From Rhizobiaceae bacterium CPCC 101076 (lineage in GTDB: Bacteria > Pseudomonadota > Alphaproteobacteria > Rhizobiales > Methylopilaceae), in contig QDFX01000024.1 of assembly GCA_003347645.1 (NCBI GenBank), positions 1-39,171 of the forward strand: a stretch of 39,171 nt of DNA, in the 5' to 3' direction. The first letter of the stretch is position 1. Every line of letters begins with the position of its first letter. The translations under genes were made by a program, and so were the position numbers. Below the pieces are notes generated by a model. It did no database searches, was not told where the DNA came from, and worked only from the letters and a program-made list of their open reading frames with translations. Below are positions 16,042 through 23,532 of the stretch, in pieces.

Positions 16042-16069
16042 AAAGGGGCCGGAAATCCGGCCCCTTTTT
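16042..16069. terminator. Bidirectional Rho-independent terminator
   Basis: AAAGGGGCCGG (16042-16052), loop AAAT, CCGGCCCCTTT (16057-16067) and more T. The stem is perfect over 11 pairs, with a T-run on the plus strand and a shorter one (TTTCTTTG) on the minus strand. It ends both the Ser/Asn-repeat gene and the convergent DUF6065-like gene. Confidence 0.9.
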
Positions 16070-16076
16070 CTCGCCC

Positions 16077-16790
16077 TCAGCGTGCAGCCCGTGCCTTGAG
16101 ACGATACCAGCCGGCACCTGCGATCGTATTGCGGTAGATCTTCTCTCTCTTGTCCACGTCCTCGCGCTTCTCGGCGCCTATCTCCGCCTCAATCGCGGTA
16201 TCGTCGCGCCGGAACGGAATCACCTGAACGAGTGGCGTGCCCTTCTCGATGACATGCACCCCATCCGGTCCCGTCGCGAAGAACGGGAAGTGGATGTGCG
16301 CCGAATAGGTGTCGGTATCGACCACGCCGGAGACGCATTCGAACACCGGGTTCGGCCGGTTCAGCGGCGGCATGAACAGGCAGCTCCAGCCGGGCGGCGT
16401 GCGGATCGACCAGAAGTTATGAAACTTCGACGGCGGCCTGGGTTCGCGCGGATTGCCGGCGACCTGGTGCATGCCGTGGTTCGACACCATGACCCGGTCG
16501 AAGTCCCAGCCGGCATCGACGGTATTGCCGCCGTGCTTGATCTCGAGCCTGACGGTCGCCGCCAGCGGCAGCAGCCAGCCGGTCGCCATGGCGTCGAAGA
16601 ACGGCATGCAGCGCTTGATTGTGAGGCCGCTGTCGTTAGCGCCGACCGCTCCCTTGTCGACAGGCGGCAGAGCGCGGAACCAGTCCGGCAGGACGGCCCT
16701 GGCCTGTATCGGCGGGGCGATGACACCCTCGTCCTCGGGCTCGCAGAGAAACCGGATGACTGGGGCGGTTCGAACCAAAGCTCGCAACAT
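16077..16790 (-). CDS. DUF6065-like protein in the ECF-sigma cluster
   Basis: 237 residues without signal peptide or membrane helix. Features include IRFLCEPEDEGVIAPP at the start, a central aromatic and Pro-rich part (FHNFWSIRTPPGWSCLFMPP, NRPNPVFECVSGVVDTD), and VIEKGTPLVQVIPFRRDD near residues 185-200. This pattern, with a jelly-roll look, reminds me of proteins annotated as DUF6065; the function is not known to me. It lies 45 bases after the anti-sigma gene and in the same direction, but a copy of the ECF-type promoter sits between them, so it can be expressed on its own under the neighbouring sigma factor. The motif ending in QVIPF is seen in several DUF6065 members, by memory; the family call is tentative. 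Confidence 0.72.
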   Translation of the reverse strand: MLRALVRTAPVIRFLCEPEDEGVIAPPIQARAVLPDWFRALPPVDKGAVGANDSGLTIKRCMPFFDAMATGWLLPLAATVRLEIKHGGNTVDAGWDFDRVMVSNHGMHQVAGNPREPRPPSKFHNFWSIRTPPGWSCLFMPPLNRPNPVFECVSGVVDTDTYSAHIHFPFFATGPDGVHVIEKGTPLVQVIPFRRDDTAIEAEIGAEKREDVDKREKIYRNTIAGAGWYRLKARAAR

Positions 16791-16816
16791 GATCTGCCTC
16801 CTCTTTGCCGAGGCAG

Positions 16817-16842
16817 AACGGACGGCGCTTCCGGTTTATTCC
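16817..16842 (-). promoter_or_regulatory. ECF-type promoter of the DUF6065-like gene
   Basis: On the minus strand: GGAAT (16842-16838), 17 bases, CGTT (16820-16817); extended forms GGAATAA and CGTTCT. The -35 overlaps the stop codon of the anti-sigma gene. The -10 ends 27 bases before the ATG at 16790. Confidence 0.68.
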
Positions 16843-17510
16843 CAGCCGTTCTTGCGGAGCGCCTCTTCCTCCGCCGTGGAGAGCGGGCTCTGGGCGTCTA
16901 GATCATCGAGGACGGCGTCGAGGCTCGCGGCTCCGGAGGCGGGCGCGAAACCGCCCTCGCCCGACTCCGCAACTGCCGCGACGACATGCCAGCGGCCGTC
17001 CTGATGGCAGCCGAGACCCCGGACGGGCTTTCTTGCGGAGGTCTCGAACATCCGGCAAGTGCCCTGCTTCGTGCGGAAGGTAGAGAGCAGCTTCACCGCC
17101 CCGTCGCCCGCACCTAGGGTCTCGCCGGTGAGACTGGCATCCAGTGCGGTAACGAGAGCTTCGTTGGCAGCGAGGACACCATCGCCTGCTCTGTTCCCGA
17201 GGAAATAGCCGCCAAGACCCGCCGCCACCACCAGAGCAGCCGCCAACGGCAGCAGAGTCGATGTCGCCCAGCCGCGCTGAGCGGCGCTGTTCGCGGGCTG
17301 CATGACCGCCGCCACGAGCCGCTCCGGAAGCGGGTCCTGCAGATCGGCCGACAGAGTGTCCCGGGCGATGGCCCGCGACGTCCGGAACAGGCCGACCCGC
17401 CGCGCCAAGGCCGGATCGGCGGCGACGGCACGGGCGATGGCCTGCATTTCCTTCGGATCAAGCTCGCCGTCGGCATAGGCCATCAGCATCTCGTCGTTCA
17501 CCTCCATCAT
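16836..17510 (-). CDS. Membrane-anchored anti-sigma factor
   Basis: 224 residues (ATG at 17510 or 17507, overlapping the sigma-factor stop). The cytoplasmic N-terminal part begins NDEMLMAYADGELDPKEM and has repeated helices, the usual look of an anti-sigma domain, but the His-x3-Cys-x2-Cys zinc motif is absent. One membrane helix lies at about residues 85-105 (TLLPLAAALVVAAGLGGYFL). The periplasmic part (about 106-224) contains two or three Cys (TCRMFE, GLGCHQ) that may form a disulfide, and a segment KQGTCRMFETSARKPVRGLG typical of such regulators in alphaproteobacteria. It should hold the ECF sigma factor inactive until an envelope signal arrives. Confidence 0.85.
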   Translation of the reverse strand: MMEVNDEMLMAYADGELDPKEMQAIARAVAADPALARRVGLFRTSRAIARDTLSADLQDPLPERLVAAVMQPANSAAQRGWATSTLLPLAAALVVAAGLGGYFLGNRAGDGVLAANEALVTALDASLTGETLGAGDGAVKLLSTFRTKQGTCRMFETSARKPVRGLGCHQDGRWHVVAAVAESGEGGFAPASGAASLDAVLDDLDAQSPLSTAEEEALRKNGWE

Positions 17511-18016
17511 CGCGAAACCTCTCTTCGCGCGGTCGCCCCTTCCGCCTTCATCAACGCCAATCTGGCCCGGGACAGCCGGCTCATCACCGTTCCGATCGGG
17601 ATCTCCAGGACCTCGGCCGCGTCGCGATAGCTCATGTCATCGACGCAGACGAGGACGAGCACGGCGCGCTGATCCTCCGGCAGGGCGGCGATGCGGTCAC
17701 GGACCGAGGCAAGTTCCAGCCGGCCTTCGGTGACGGCGCGGCCGTCATCTCCGGTGAGGTCGAACTTATCTTCCAGCGGCTCCTCGGCCGCGATGCGGTG
17801 CTTGCGGACCTCGTCGATGTGGTGGTTTCGCATGATGCGGAACATCCAGCTGTCGAGCCGCGTCCCCTGTGTCCATTGGCCAAGCGAGCGCAAGGCTCTC
17901 TCACAGGTCGCCTGCACGAGATCGTCCGCATCGGCGCTCGTACCGGCCAGGGCACGCGCGAACCGCCGCAGGCGCGGCAGGAGCAGGATCATCTGATGAC
18001 GCGGATCGTTCGCCAC
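17507..18016 (-). CDS. ECF-family RNA polymerase sigma factor
   Basis: 169 residues from a GTG at 18016 preceded by AGGGA. Region 2 is at about residues 10-75 (DADDLVQATCERAL, LDSWMFRIMRNHHIDEVRK) and region 4 at about 108-158 (ALPEDQRAVLVLVCVDDMSYRDAAEVL, then IPIGTVMSRLSRARLAL as the -35 recognition helix). Its stop overlaps the start of the anti-sigma gene. It is not EcfG of the general stress response, which is paired with NepR and PhyR rather than a membrane anti-sigma factor. Its own promoter, and those of three neighbouring genes, share GGAAT-N16/17-CGTT, so it is probably autoregulated. Confidence 0.95.
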   Translation of the reverse strand: MANDPRHQMILLLPRLRRFARALAGTSADADDLVQATCERALRSLGQWTQGTRLDSWMFRIMRNHHIDEVRKHRIAAEEPLEDKFDLTGDDGRAVTEGRLELASVRDRIAALPEDQRAVLVLVCVDDMSYRDAAEVLEIPIGTVMSRLSRARLALMKAEGATARREVSR

Positions 18017-18040
18017 TCGCCGTTCCCTGTGCGGGTTGAG

Positions 18041-18065
18041 AACGGCCCGCTTCGGGCTTTATTCC
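18041..18065 (-). promoter_or_regulatory. ECF-type promoter of the sigma/anti-sigma operon
   Basis: On the minus strand: GGAAT (18065-18061), 16 bases, CGTT (18044-18041), extended GGAATAA and CGTTCTC. The -10 ends 25 bases before the GTG at 18016. The spacer contains a small GC-rich inverted repeat (GCCCG/CGGGC). Confidence 0.75.
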
Positions 18066-18093
18066 ACGAGGGATGCATTTTCTGGCAGACGTG

Positions 18094-18118
18094 GGAATAC
18101 TGAGGCGGAGGCTTCGTT
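18094..18118 (+). promoter_or_regulatory. ECF-type promoter of the subtilase gene
   Basis: GGAAT (18094-18098), 16 bases, CGTT (18115-18118). The -10 ends 29 bases before the GTG at 18147. It faces away from the sigma-factor promoter at 18041-18065, and both have the same 16-base spacer. Confidence 0.75.
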
Positions 18119-18146
18119 TCCATCAAGTCCGCCCCGGAGTGGTCCC

Positions 18147-19493
18147 GTGAAAAAGCCCCTGCCCGCGCTCGTGCTCATTGCGATGGCGCTCGCCTTCTGG
18201 CCGTTCCCGCAGACCAGCGGCATCGGCCCGGTCGCTGCCTTGGCCGATGATGACGGCGATGACGGGGGAGACGACGGCGGAGGCCGGGGTCGCGGGAGCA
18301 GGGGCGGAGACGGCCCGCGCGGCTTCTCGCCCGGCGGAGGCACCGGCTTCTTCGATTTCCTTAGACCGCGCGAACGCGCTCAGCGCCGACCGGAACGAGC
18401 GGCCCCGATCCGCTTCCTGCCCGAGGAGATCGTGGTTGCCGGCATAGACGAGCGGACGCTCGACCTCCTCGCGGCGGACGGCTTTACGATAGTTGAACGA
18501 GCCGCGGTCGGCCGCGCCGGGCGGATGGTCGCGAGACTGCGCGAACCGCGCAACACGGCCTATGCCGCCGCGCGCACCCGCATTCTGGCGATCGCCCCCG
18601 ACGCGATCGTCGACCTGAACCATGTCTACCGGACGAGCGAATTCGGCTGCCCGAAAGGGGCCTGCTCAGGACCGACCTTCATCGCCTGGCCGTCGCACGG
18701 CTGCAGGGCCAGGCCGCTGATCGGCATGATCGACACCGGCGTCGACCTCGCCCATCCAGCCTTCGCCGGCCGCGCGATCGAGGAGATGTCGGTAATCGGA
18801 GCCGGGCGCAAGCCGGCCAACAACGCCCATGGAACGGCGATCGCGGCACTTCTGGCCGGCGCACCTGAGAGCCGCACGCCCGGCCTCGTCCCGGATGCGC
18901 GGGTGATCGCTGTCGCCGCGTTCCACTTGGAGGGCCGGGCCGAGATCGCCGACGCGTTCTCGCTGACGCGCGGCATCGACCTCCTGGTCGAGCGGCGCGT
19001 CGACATTGTCAATCTCAGCCTCGCGGGAGACGACAACGCGGTCGTCGGAGCCGCGGTCAGCGCGGCGATCGATACCGGCATCGCCGTGGTCGCCTCGGCG
19101 GGCAATCGCGGTGCGGGCGCGGCACCCGCCTACCCGGCGGCCTATCCGGACGTGATCGCCGTCACGGCGATCGACGTGAAGCGGAGGCTCTACCGGCAGG
19201 CCGGCCGGGGCGAGCACCTCGATTTTGCCGCGCCCGGCGTGAAGCTCTGGACCGCCGCCGGCACCGGAGGCCGCTTCCGCTCCGGCACGTCTTATGCAGC
19301 GCCCTTCGTGACGGCGGCGCTCGCGGTCAAGCTGGCGCATGCGCCGGACCGGCCTTTGGGCGAGATCGTCTACGAGATGGCGAGCCAGGCCGACGATCTC
19401 GGCGAGGCCGGCCGCGACCCGCTCTACGGTTGGGGCCTGATCCAGGCGACCGAGCTCTGTACGCCAGTCGCGGACGCCGCATCGCCGGGCTGA
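18147..19493 (+). CDS. Secreted S8-family serine peptidase (subtilase)
   Basis: 448 residues from a GTG at 18147, preceded by GGAGTGG; the frame is open upstream, but only this start gives a signal peptide (KKPLPALVLIAMALAFW, cleavage near ALADDD). Residues about 34-64 are a low-complexity Asp/Gly/Arg stretch. A prodomain-like segment follows (about 90-160). The catalytic triad is D196 in GMIDTGVDLAHP, H228 in NAHGTAIA and S382 in SGTSYAAP, with the oxyanion Asn320 in SAGNRG, so it should be active. It is divergent from the sigma/anti-sigma operon and shares its promoter type. It may process envelope proteins, perhaps the anti-sigma factor itself or the Ser/Asn-repeat protein; that is inference. 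Confidence 0.93.
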   Translation: MKKPLPALVLIAMALAFWPFPQTSGIGPVAALADDDGDDGGDDGGGRGRGSRGGDGPRGFSPGGGTGFFDFLRPRERAQRRPERAAPIRFLPEEIVVAGIDERTLDLLAADGFTIVERAAVGRAGRMVARLREPRNTAYAAARTRILAIAPDAIVDLNHVYRTSEFGCPKGACSGPTFIAWPSHGCRARPLIGMIDTGVDLAHPAFAGRAIEEMSVIGAGRKPANNAHGTAIAALLAGAPESRTPGLVPDARVIAVAAFHLEGRAEIADAFSLTRGIDLLVERRVDIVNLSLAGDDNAVVGAAVSAAIDTGIAVVASAGNRGAGAAPAYPAAYPDVIAVTAIDVKRRLYRQAGRGEHLDFAAPGVKLWTAAGTGGRFRSGTSYAAPFVTAALAVKLAHAPDRPLGEIVYEMASQADDLGEAGRDPLYGWGLIQATELCTPVADAASPG

Positions 19494-19553
19494 CGAAAGG
19501 CCGGTTGCGGCAAGCCACCGACCCCGGCACCATCGCCGGGTTGGAGGCCCCCC

Positions 19554-21290
19554 ATGCGTATTCCAATCCTTCTCGCGTTCCTCGCTCTTTCCTTCGCCGC
19601 CAATGCCCAGGAAGCGCCGCTTCCGACCGCCCCGGAACGACCGAGCGGAACCACAACGAAGCAGGCGGTCACCGCGAAGAAATGGATGGTCGCCGCTGCC
19701 AATCCGGTCGCTGCGGAAGCGGGTGCGACGGTCATCCGCGCCGGAGGAAATGCAGTGGATGCGCTGGTCGCAATCCAGATCACGCTCGGCCTCGTCGAAC
19801 CACAATCCTCCGGTCTCGGCGGCGGCGCCTTCCTCGTCTACTGGGACGCCAACGAGAAGCGCCTGACGACCTTCGACGGTCGCGAGACCGCGCCGATGGA
19901 AGCGACGCCGACGCTCTTTCAGGATGCCGACGGCAAGCCGCTGAAATTCCTCGATGCGGTCATCGGCGGCCGTTCGGTCGGCACGCCCGGCACGCCTCGA
20001 CTGCTTGAAACCGTGCATCGCCGCTACGGCGCACTGGCCTGGAGCCGGCTGTTCGAGGAGCCGATCAAGCTAGCGGAGGACGGGTTCGCGGTCTCGCCGC
20101 GCCTTTCATCGCTGATTGCTGCGGAAGGTGATGTCCTGAAACGCGATCCAACAGCGCGCGCCTATTTCTACGACACGACCGGCGCGCTGCTTCCGGTCGG
20201 CGCGACGCTGAAGAACCCGGCCTATGCCGAGACACTCCGCGCCATCGCCGATGGTGGCGCCGACGCTTTCTACGAGGGCGCGATCGCGGCGGACATCGTC
20301 GCCACCGTGCGGAATGCTCCCGGCAATCCCGGCGTCCTTTCGGCCGACGATCTCCGCAATTACCGGGTCAAGGAACGCGGAGCCGTCTGCGCGCCCTATC
20401 GCGAACGGGAAATCTGCGGGATGGGACCGCCGAGCTCCGGCGCGCTGACCATCGGCCAGATCCTCGGAATGCTCGAGGGCTTCGACCTGAAATCGATCGG
20501 ATCGAACGCAACATCCTGGCAGCTGATCGCCGACGCGTCCCGCCTCGCCTTCGCCGACCGCGACCGCTACATGGCGGACCAGGATTTCGTGCCGATGCCG
20601 ACCGCAGGCCTGTTGTCGAAGGAATACCTCGCCGAACGTGCCGGCCTGCTCGCTTCCGGCACCAAGCTCGCCGAGGTCAAGCCCGGCAATCCGAAATGGA
20701 GCCATGCCTCGCTCTGGTCGGACGACGAGGCGCTGGAGCTTCCCTCCACGAGCCACATCGTCGTCGTCGACCGCGCCGGCAACGTCGCCTCGATGACGAC
20801 GACGATCGAGGCCGGCTTCGGCTCGCGTCTGATGGTGCGCGGTTTCCTGCTCAACAACGAGCTGACCGATTTCTCATTCAAGTCGCAGGCCGACGGCGTG
20901 CCGATCGCCAATCGCGTCGAGCCCGGCAAGCGCCCGCGCTCCTCGATGTCGCCGACCATCGTGCTGAAGGACGGCAAGCCCGAGCTTGCCTTGGGCTCTC
21001 CCGGCGGCAGCCAGATCATCGGCTATGTCGCGAAGGCGCTGATCGCCCATTACGACTGGGGCATGGACGTCCAGTCGGCGATCTCCCTGCCGAACGTGCT
21101 GAACCGTTTCGGCGTGATGGAGATCGAGAAGGGAACGCCCGCCGAGACCATGGCGGCGACGTTCCAGGCGATGGGCTACGAGGTGAAGATCGATGCCATG
21201 ACGTCGGGTCTGCAAGCTATCGCGATCGGCCCGGAGGGGCTTACCGGCGCGGCTGACCCGCGCCGGGAAGGTGTGGCCATCGGGGAGTAG
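19554..21290 (+). CDS. ggt: Gamma-glutamyltransferase
   Basis: 578 residues with a signal peptide (MRIPILLAFLALSFAANAQ) and GGAGG seven bases before the ATG. The precursor is one chain that self-cleaves before the catalytic threonine, here most likely T399 in PSTSHIVVVD, giving a large and a small subunit. R110 in TTFDGRETAP matches the gamma-glutamyl binding arginine; PRSSMSPTIV (461-470) and GSPGGSQI (481-488) are conserved small-subunit sites. The usual TTH at the cleavage site reads TSH. The enzyme breaks glutathione and other gamma-glutamyl compounds in the periplasm. Its convergent neighbour is a polar amino-acid ABC importer, which could take up the released amino acids. A small CCCGGC/GCCGGG hairpin (19523-19540) separates it from the subtilase gene. 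Confidence 0.95.
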   Translation: MRIPILLAFLALSFAANAQEAPLPTAPERPSGTTTKQAVTAKKWMVAAANPVAAEAGATVIRAGGNAVDALVAIQITLGLVEPQSSGLGGGAFLVYWDANEKRLTTFDGRETAPMEATPTLFQDADGKPLKFLDAVIGGRSVGTPGTPRLLETVHRRYGALAWSRLFEEPIKLAEDGFAVSPRLSSLIAAEGDVLKRDPTARAYFYDTTGALLPVGATLKNPAYAETLRAIADGGADAFYEGAIAADIVATVRNAPGNPGVLSADDLRNYRVKERGAVCAPYREREICGMGPPSSGALTIGQILGMLEGFDLKSIGSNATSWQLIADASRLAFADRDRYMADQDFVPMPTAGLLSKEYLAERAGLLASGTKLAEVKPGNPKWSHASLWSDDEALELPSTSHIVVVDRAGNVASMTTTIEAGFGSRLMVRGFLLNNELTDFSFKSQADGVPIANRVEPGKRPRSSMSPTIVLKDGKPELALGSPGGSQIIGYVAKALIAHYDWGMDVQSAISLPNVLNRFGVMEIEKGTPAETMAATFQAMGYEVKIDAMTSGLQAIAIGPEGLTGAADPRREGVAIGE

Positions 21291-21310
21291 GTATTCCCCC
21301 GAACGCTCTC

Positions 21311-21431
21311 ATTGCCGGGCTCGACCCGGCAATCCAGCCGACTTGGCGAGGCCGGTCTGGATGCCCGGGTCAGGCCCGAGCATGAGGGCAACAATTGTCG
21401 TCGTCCTCCGGTCAAGCCGGAGGACGACGAC
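21311..21431. repeat. Intergenic palindromic cluster between convergent genes
   Basis: The 146-base gap between the stops of ggt and the amino-acid ATPase gene holds three hairpins. ATTGCCGGG (21311-21319) pairs with CCCGGCAAT (21325-21333). An imperfect TGCCCGGGTCAGGCCCGAGCA lies at about 21362-21382. A perfect 15-base stem, GTCGTCGTCCTCCGG (21397-21411) with CCGGAGGACGACGAC (21417-21431), has a five-base loop. These are of the dispersed-palindrome kind common in Hyphomicrobiales and may serve as a two-way transcript end. Confidence 0.7.
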
Positions 21432-21436
21432 TCGGA

Positions 21437-22168
21437 CTAGGCCGCCTGCATGCCGAGGAACTGCTGCAGCTCCGGCGTCCTCGGCGAGGCGAACACCTCG
21501 CCGGGCGGTCCGATCTCGTGGACGCGGCCCTGATGCATGAAGACGACGCGCGAGCAGACATCGCGGGCGAAGCGCATCTCGTGCGTCACCATCAGGAGCG
21601 TCATGCCCTCGGAGGCCAGCTCCTTCACCACCGCCAGCACTTCCTGAACCAGTTCCGGATCGAGCGCGGAGGTGATCTCGTCGCAAAGAAGCGCGATCGG
21701 CTCCATCGCCAGCGCGCGGGCGATCGCCACGCGCTGCTGCTGTCCGCCGGAGAGCTCGTCCGGATAGGCGTCGAATTTGTGCAGCAGGCCGACGCGGTCG
21801 AGCTGGCGGCGCGCCATCGCCTCGGCGGCGTCCTTCTTCACCTTCTTCACGACCATCTGCGACAGCATCACGTTCTTGCCGGCGGTCAGGTGCGGGAAGA
21901 GGTTGAAGCCCTGAAAGATCATGCCGACCTTCAGCCGCAGCGCCTTCAGGTGCAGGTCGTCCGGCAGAAGCTGCGCGCCGGCGACGGCGATCGTGCCGGC
22001 ATTGATCGTCTCGAGGCCGTTGATGCAGCGCAGCAAAGTCGACTTGCCCGATCCGGACTTGCCGATGATCGCGATCACCTCGCCGGAATTGACGTCGATA
22101 TTGATGCCCTTGAGAACCTCGTTCGAGCCGAAGCTCTTGCGCACCTCAGTGATTTCGATGAGCGACAT
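21437..22168 (-). CDS. Polar amino-acid ABC transporter ATP-binding protein
   Basis: 243 residues, GlnQ/HisP type. Walker A is GKSGSGKST at residues 36-44; LSGGQQQRVAIARAL is the signature; Walker B is ALLCDEITSALD, with Cys before the Asp-Glu pair, and VTHEMRFARDV holds the H-loop. The start overlaps the end of the upstream permease gene by 23 bases. It is the last gene of the gntR-binding protein-permease-permease-ATPase operon, ending toward ggt. Confidence 0.95.
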   Translation of the reverse strand: MSLIEITEVRKSFGSNEVLKGINIDVNSGEVIAIIGKSGSGKSTLLRCINGLETINAGTIAVAGAQLLPDDLHLKALRLKVGMIFQGFNLFPHLTAGKNVMLSQMVVKKVKKDAAEAMARRQLDRVGLLHKFDAYPDELSGGQQQRVAIARALAMEPIALLCDEITSALDPELVQEVLAVVKELASEGMTLLMVTHEMRFARDVCSRVVFMHQGRVHEIGPPGEVFASPRTPELQQFLGMQAA

Positions 22169-22805
22169 TGAGCTTCCTTTCGAGAATCTGGCTTGATTTC
22201 GAGAGCGGCCAGCACAGCGCGAAATAGATGAGCGCGACGAAGCCGTAGACGGTGAAGGGCTGGAAGGTGGCGTTGGTCACCATGGTCCCGGCTTTCGAGA
22301 GTTCGACGAAGCCGATGATCGAGGTCAGCGCCGTGCCCTTGACCACCTGCACCGAGAAACCGACGGTCGGCGGCACGGCGATCTTGAGCGCCTGCGGCAG
22401 CACCACCCAGCGCATCTGCTGCATGTAGCCCATGCCCAGGCTGGACGAGGCCTCCCACTGCCCCTTGGCGATCGCCTCGACGCAGCCGCGCCAGATCTCG
22501 GCGAGGAAGGCCGCGGTCCAGAGGGTCAAGGCAAATCCCGCCGCGAGCCAGGCCGGCACATTGATACCGAACAGGCCGAGGCCGAAGAAGGCGAGGAACA
22601 GCTGCATCAGGAGCGGCGTGCCCTGGAAGACCTCGATATAGACCTTCGCCGCACGCCGCAGCCCGGCGAACTTGCCGATGCGGGCGAACAGGACGAGCAG
22701 GCCGACGATCCCACCGCCGATGAAGGAGACAAGCGACAGGACGACGGTCCAGCGCGCCGCCAGGAGTAGGTTGCTGACGATGTCCCACGTCGAGAACTGG
22801 ATCAT
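22146..22805 (-). CDS. Polar amino-acid ABC transporter permease (second)
   Basis: 219 residues of the HisM/GlnP family. Hydrophobic segments include VVLSLVSFIGGGIVGLLVLF and PLLMQLFLAFFGLGLFG. EVFQGTPLLMQLF is the conserved HisM-type periplasmic-side motif, and the EAA loop is in SLGMGYMQQMRWVVLPQALKI. The ATG overlaps the stop of the other permease by four bases (22802-22805). The pair should form a heterodimer. Confidence 0.93.
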   Translation of the reverse strand: MIQFSTWDIVSNLLLAARWTVVLSLVSFIGGGIVGLLVLFARIGKFAGLRRAAKVYIEVFQGTPLLMQLFLAFFGLGLFGINVPAWLAAGFALTLWTAAFLAEIWRGCVEAIAKGQWEASSSLGMGYMQQMRWVVLPQALKIAVPPTVGFSVQVVKGTALTSIIGFVELSKAGTMVTNATFQPFTVYGFVALIYFALCWPLSKSSQILERKLNVAHRNH

Positions 22806-23473
22806 CGCGCGGCCCTCCTCGGGAAGAGAGTAAAGCCGACGCCGCGCAGCACCTGACGCAGCAGGATCGCAAGCAGGAGATAGATCGCGGTCGAAACAGC
22901 ATAGGCCTCGAAGGCGCGGAAGTTTCGCGACTGGATGAAGTTCGCCGCAAAGGTCAGGTCTTCCGCCGCGATCTGCGATACCGCGGCCGAGCCGAGCATG
23001 ACGATCACGATCTGCGACGAGAGCGCCGGCCAGATACGCTGGAGAGACGGGATCAGAACGACGTACCAGAACGTCTGGAAACGCGACATTCCGAGACTGG
23101 CGCCTGCTTCGAATTGCCCCTTCGGCGTCGCCTGGATACCGGCGCGGATGATTTCGCAGCTATAGGCGCCGAGATTGATGATCATCGCGAGATTCGCCGC
23201 CTGGAGCTCGCTCATCTGCACGCCGAGCGAAGGCAGGCCGAAGAACACGAAGAACAGCTGGATCAGGAACGGCGTGTTCCGGATCATCTCGACATAGGTG
23301 GCGACCACCGGCCGAAGCCATGCCGGGCCGAGCGCGCGAACCCAGGCGCAGGCGCCCCCGAGCGCGACACCGAACAGGGCGCCGATCGCGATCAGCTGCA
23401 GGGTGATGCCGACGCCCTTCAGCAGGACCGGCCAATATTCGGCAATCCAGCCGAATTCGAAGTGATAGCCCAT
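22802..23473 (-). CDS. Polar amino-acid ABC transporter permease (first)
   Basis: 223 residues, HisM/GlnP family. EMIRNTPFLIQLFFVFFGLP (residues about 63-82) is the conserved motif of these permeases, and the EAA loop is SLGMSRFQTFWYVVLIPSLQ. Around five membrane helices are predicted. It begins 59 bases after the binding-protein gene; a hairpin lies in that gap. The stop overlaps the next permease start. Confidence 0.93.
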   Translation of the reverse strand: MGYHFEFGWIAEYWPVLLKGVGITLQLIAIGALFGVALGGACAWVRALGPAWLRPVVATYVEMIRNTPFLIQLFFVFFGLPSLGVQMSELQAANLAMIINLGAYSCEIIRAGIQATPKGQFEAGASLGMSRFQTFWYVVLIPSLQRIWPALSSQIVIVMLGSAAVSQIAAEDLTFAANFIQSRNFRAFEAYAVSTAIYLLLAILLRQVLRGVGFTLFPRRAAR

Positions 23474-23495
23474 CGTTTCCCCCCGCGCTTGAGAC

Positions 23496-23519
23496 CCGAC
23501 GGCGATGGTGCCGCCGGGC
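23496..23519 (-). terminator. Intercistronic hairpin after the amino-acid binding-protein gene
   Basis: Arms CCCG-A-CGGC (23496-23504) and GCCG-C-CGGG (23511-23519) pair with one mismatch around a six-base loop. No T-run follows on the minus strand. Such hairpins after a binding-protein gene often stabilise its mRNA or lower expression of the permeases behind it. Confidence 0.5.
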
Positions 23520-23532
23520 TCCGGTCAGAGGA

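Noticed and set aside
17507-18016. Sigma factor as the general stress regulator EcfG
   Set aside because: The promoter motif is similar (GGAA..CGTT), but the partner is a membrane anti-sigma factor; no NepR or PhyR gene is adjacent, and the -35 is GGAAT rather than GGAAC.
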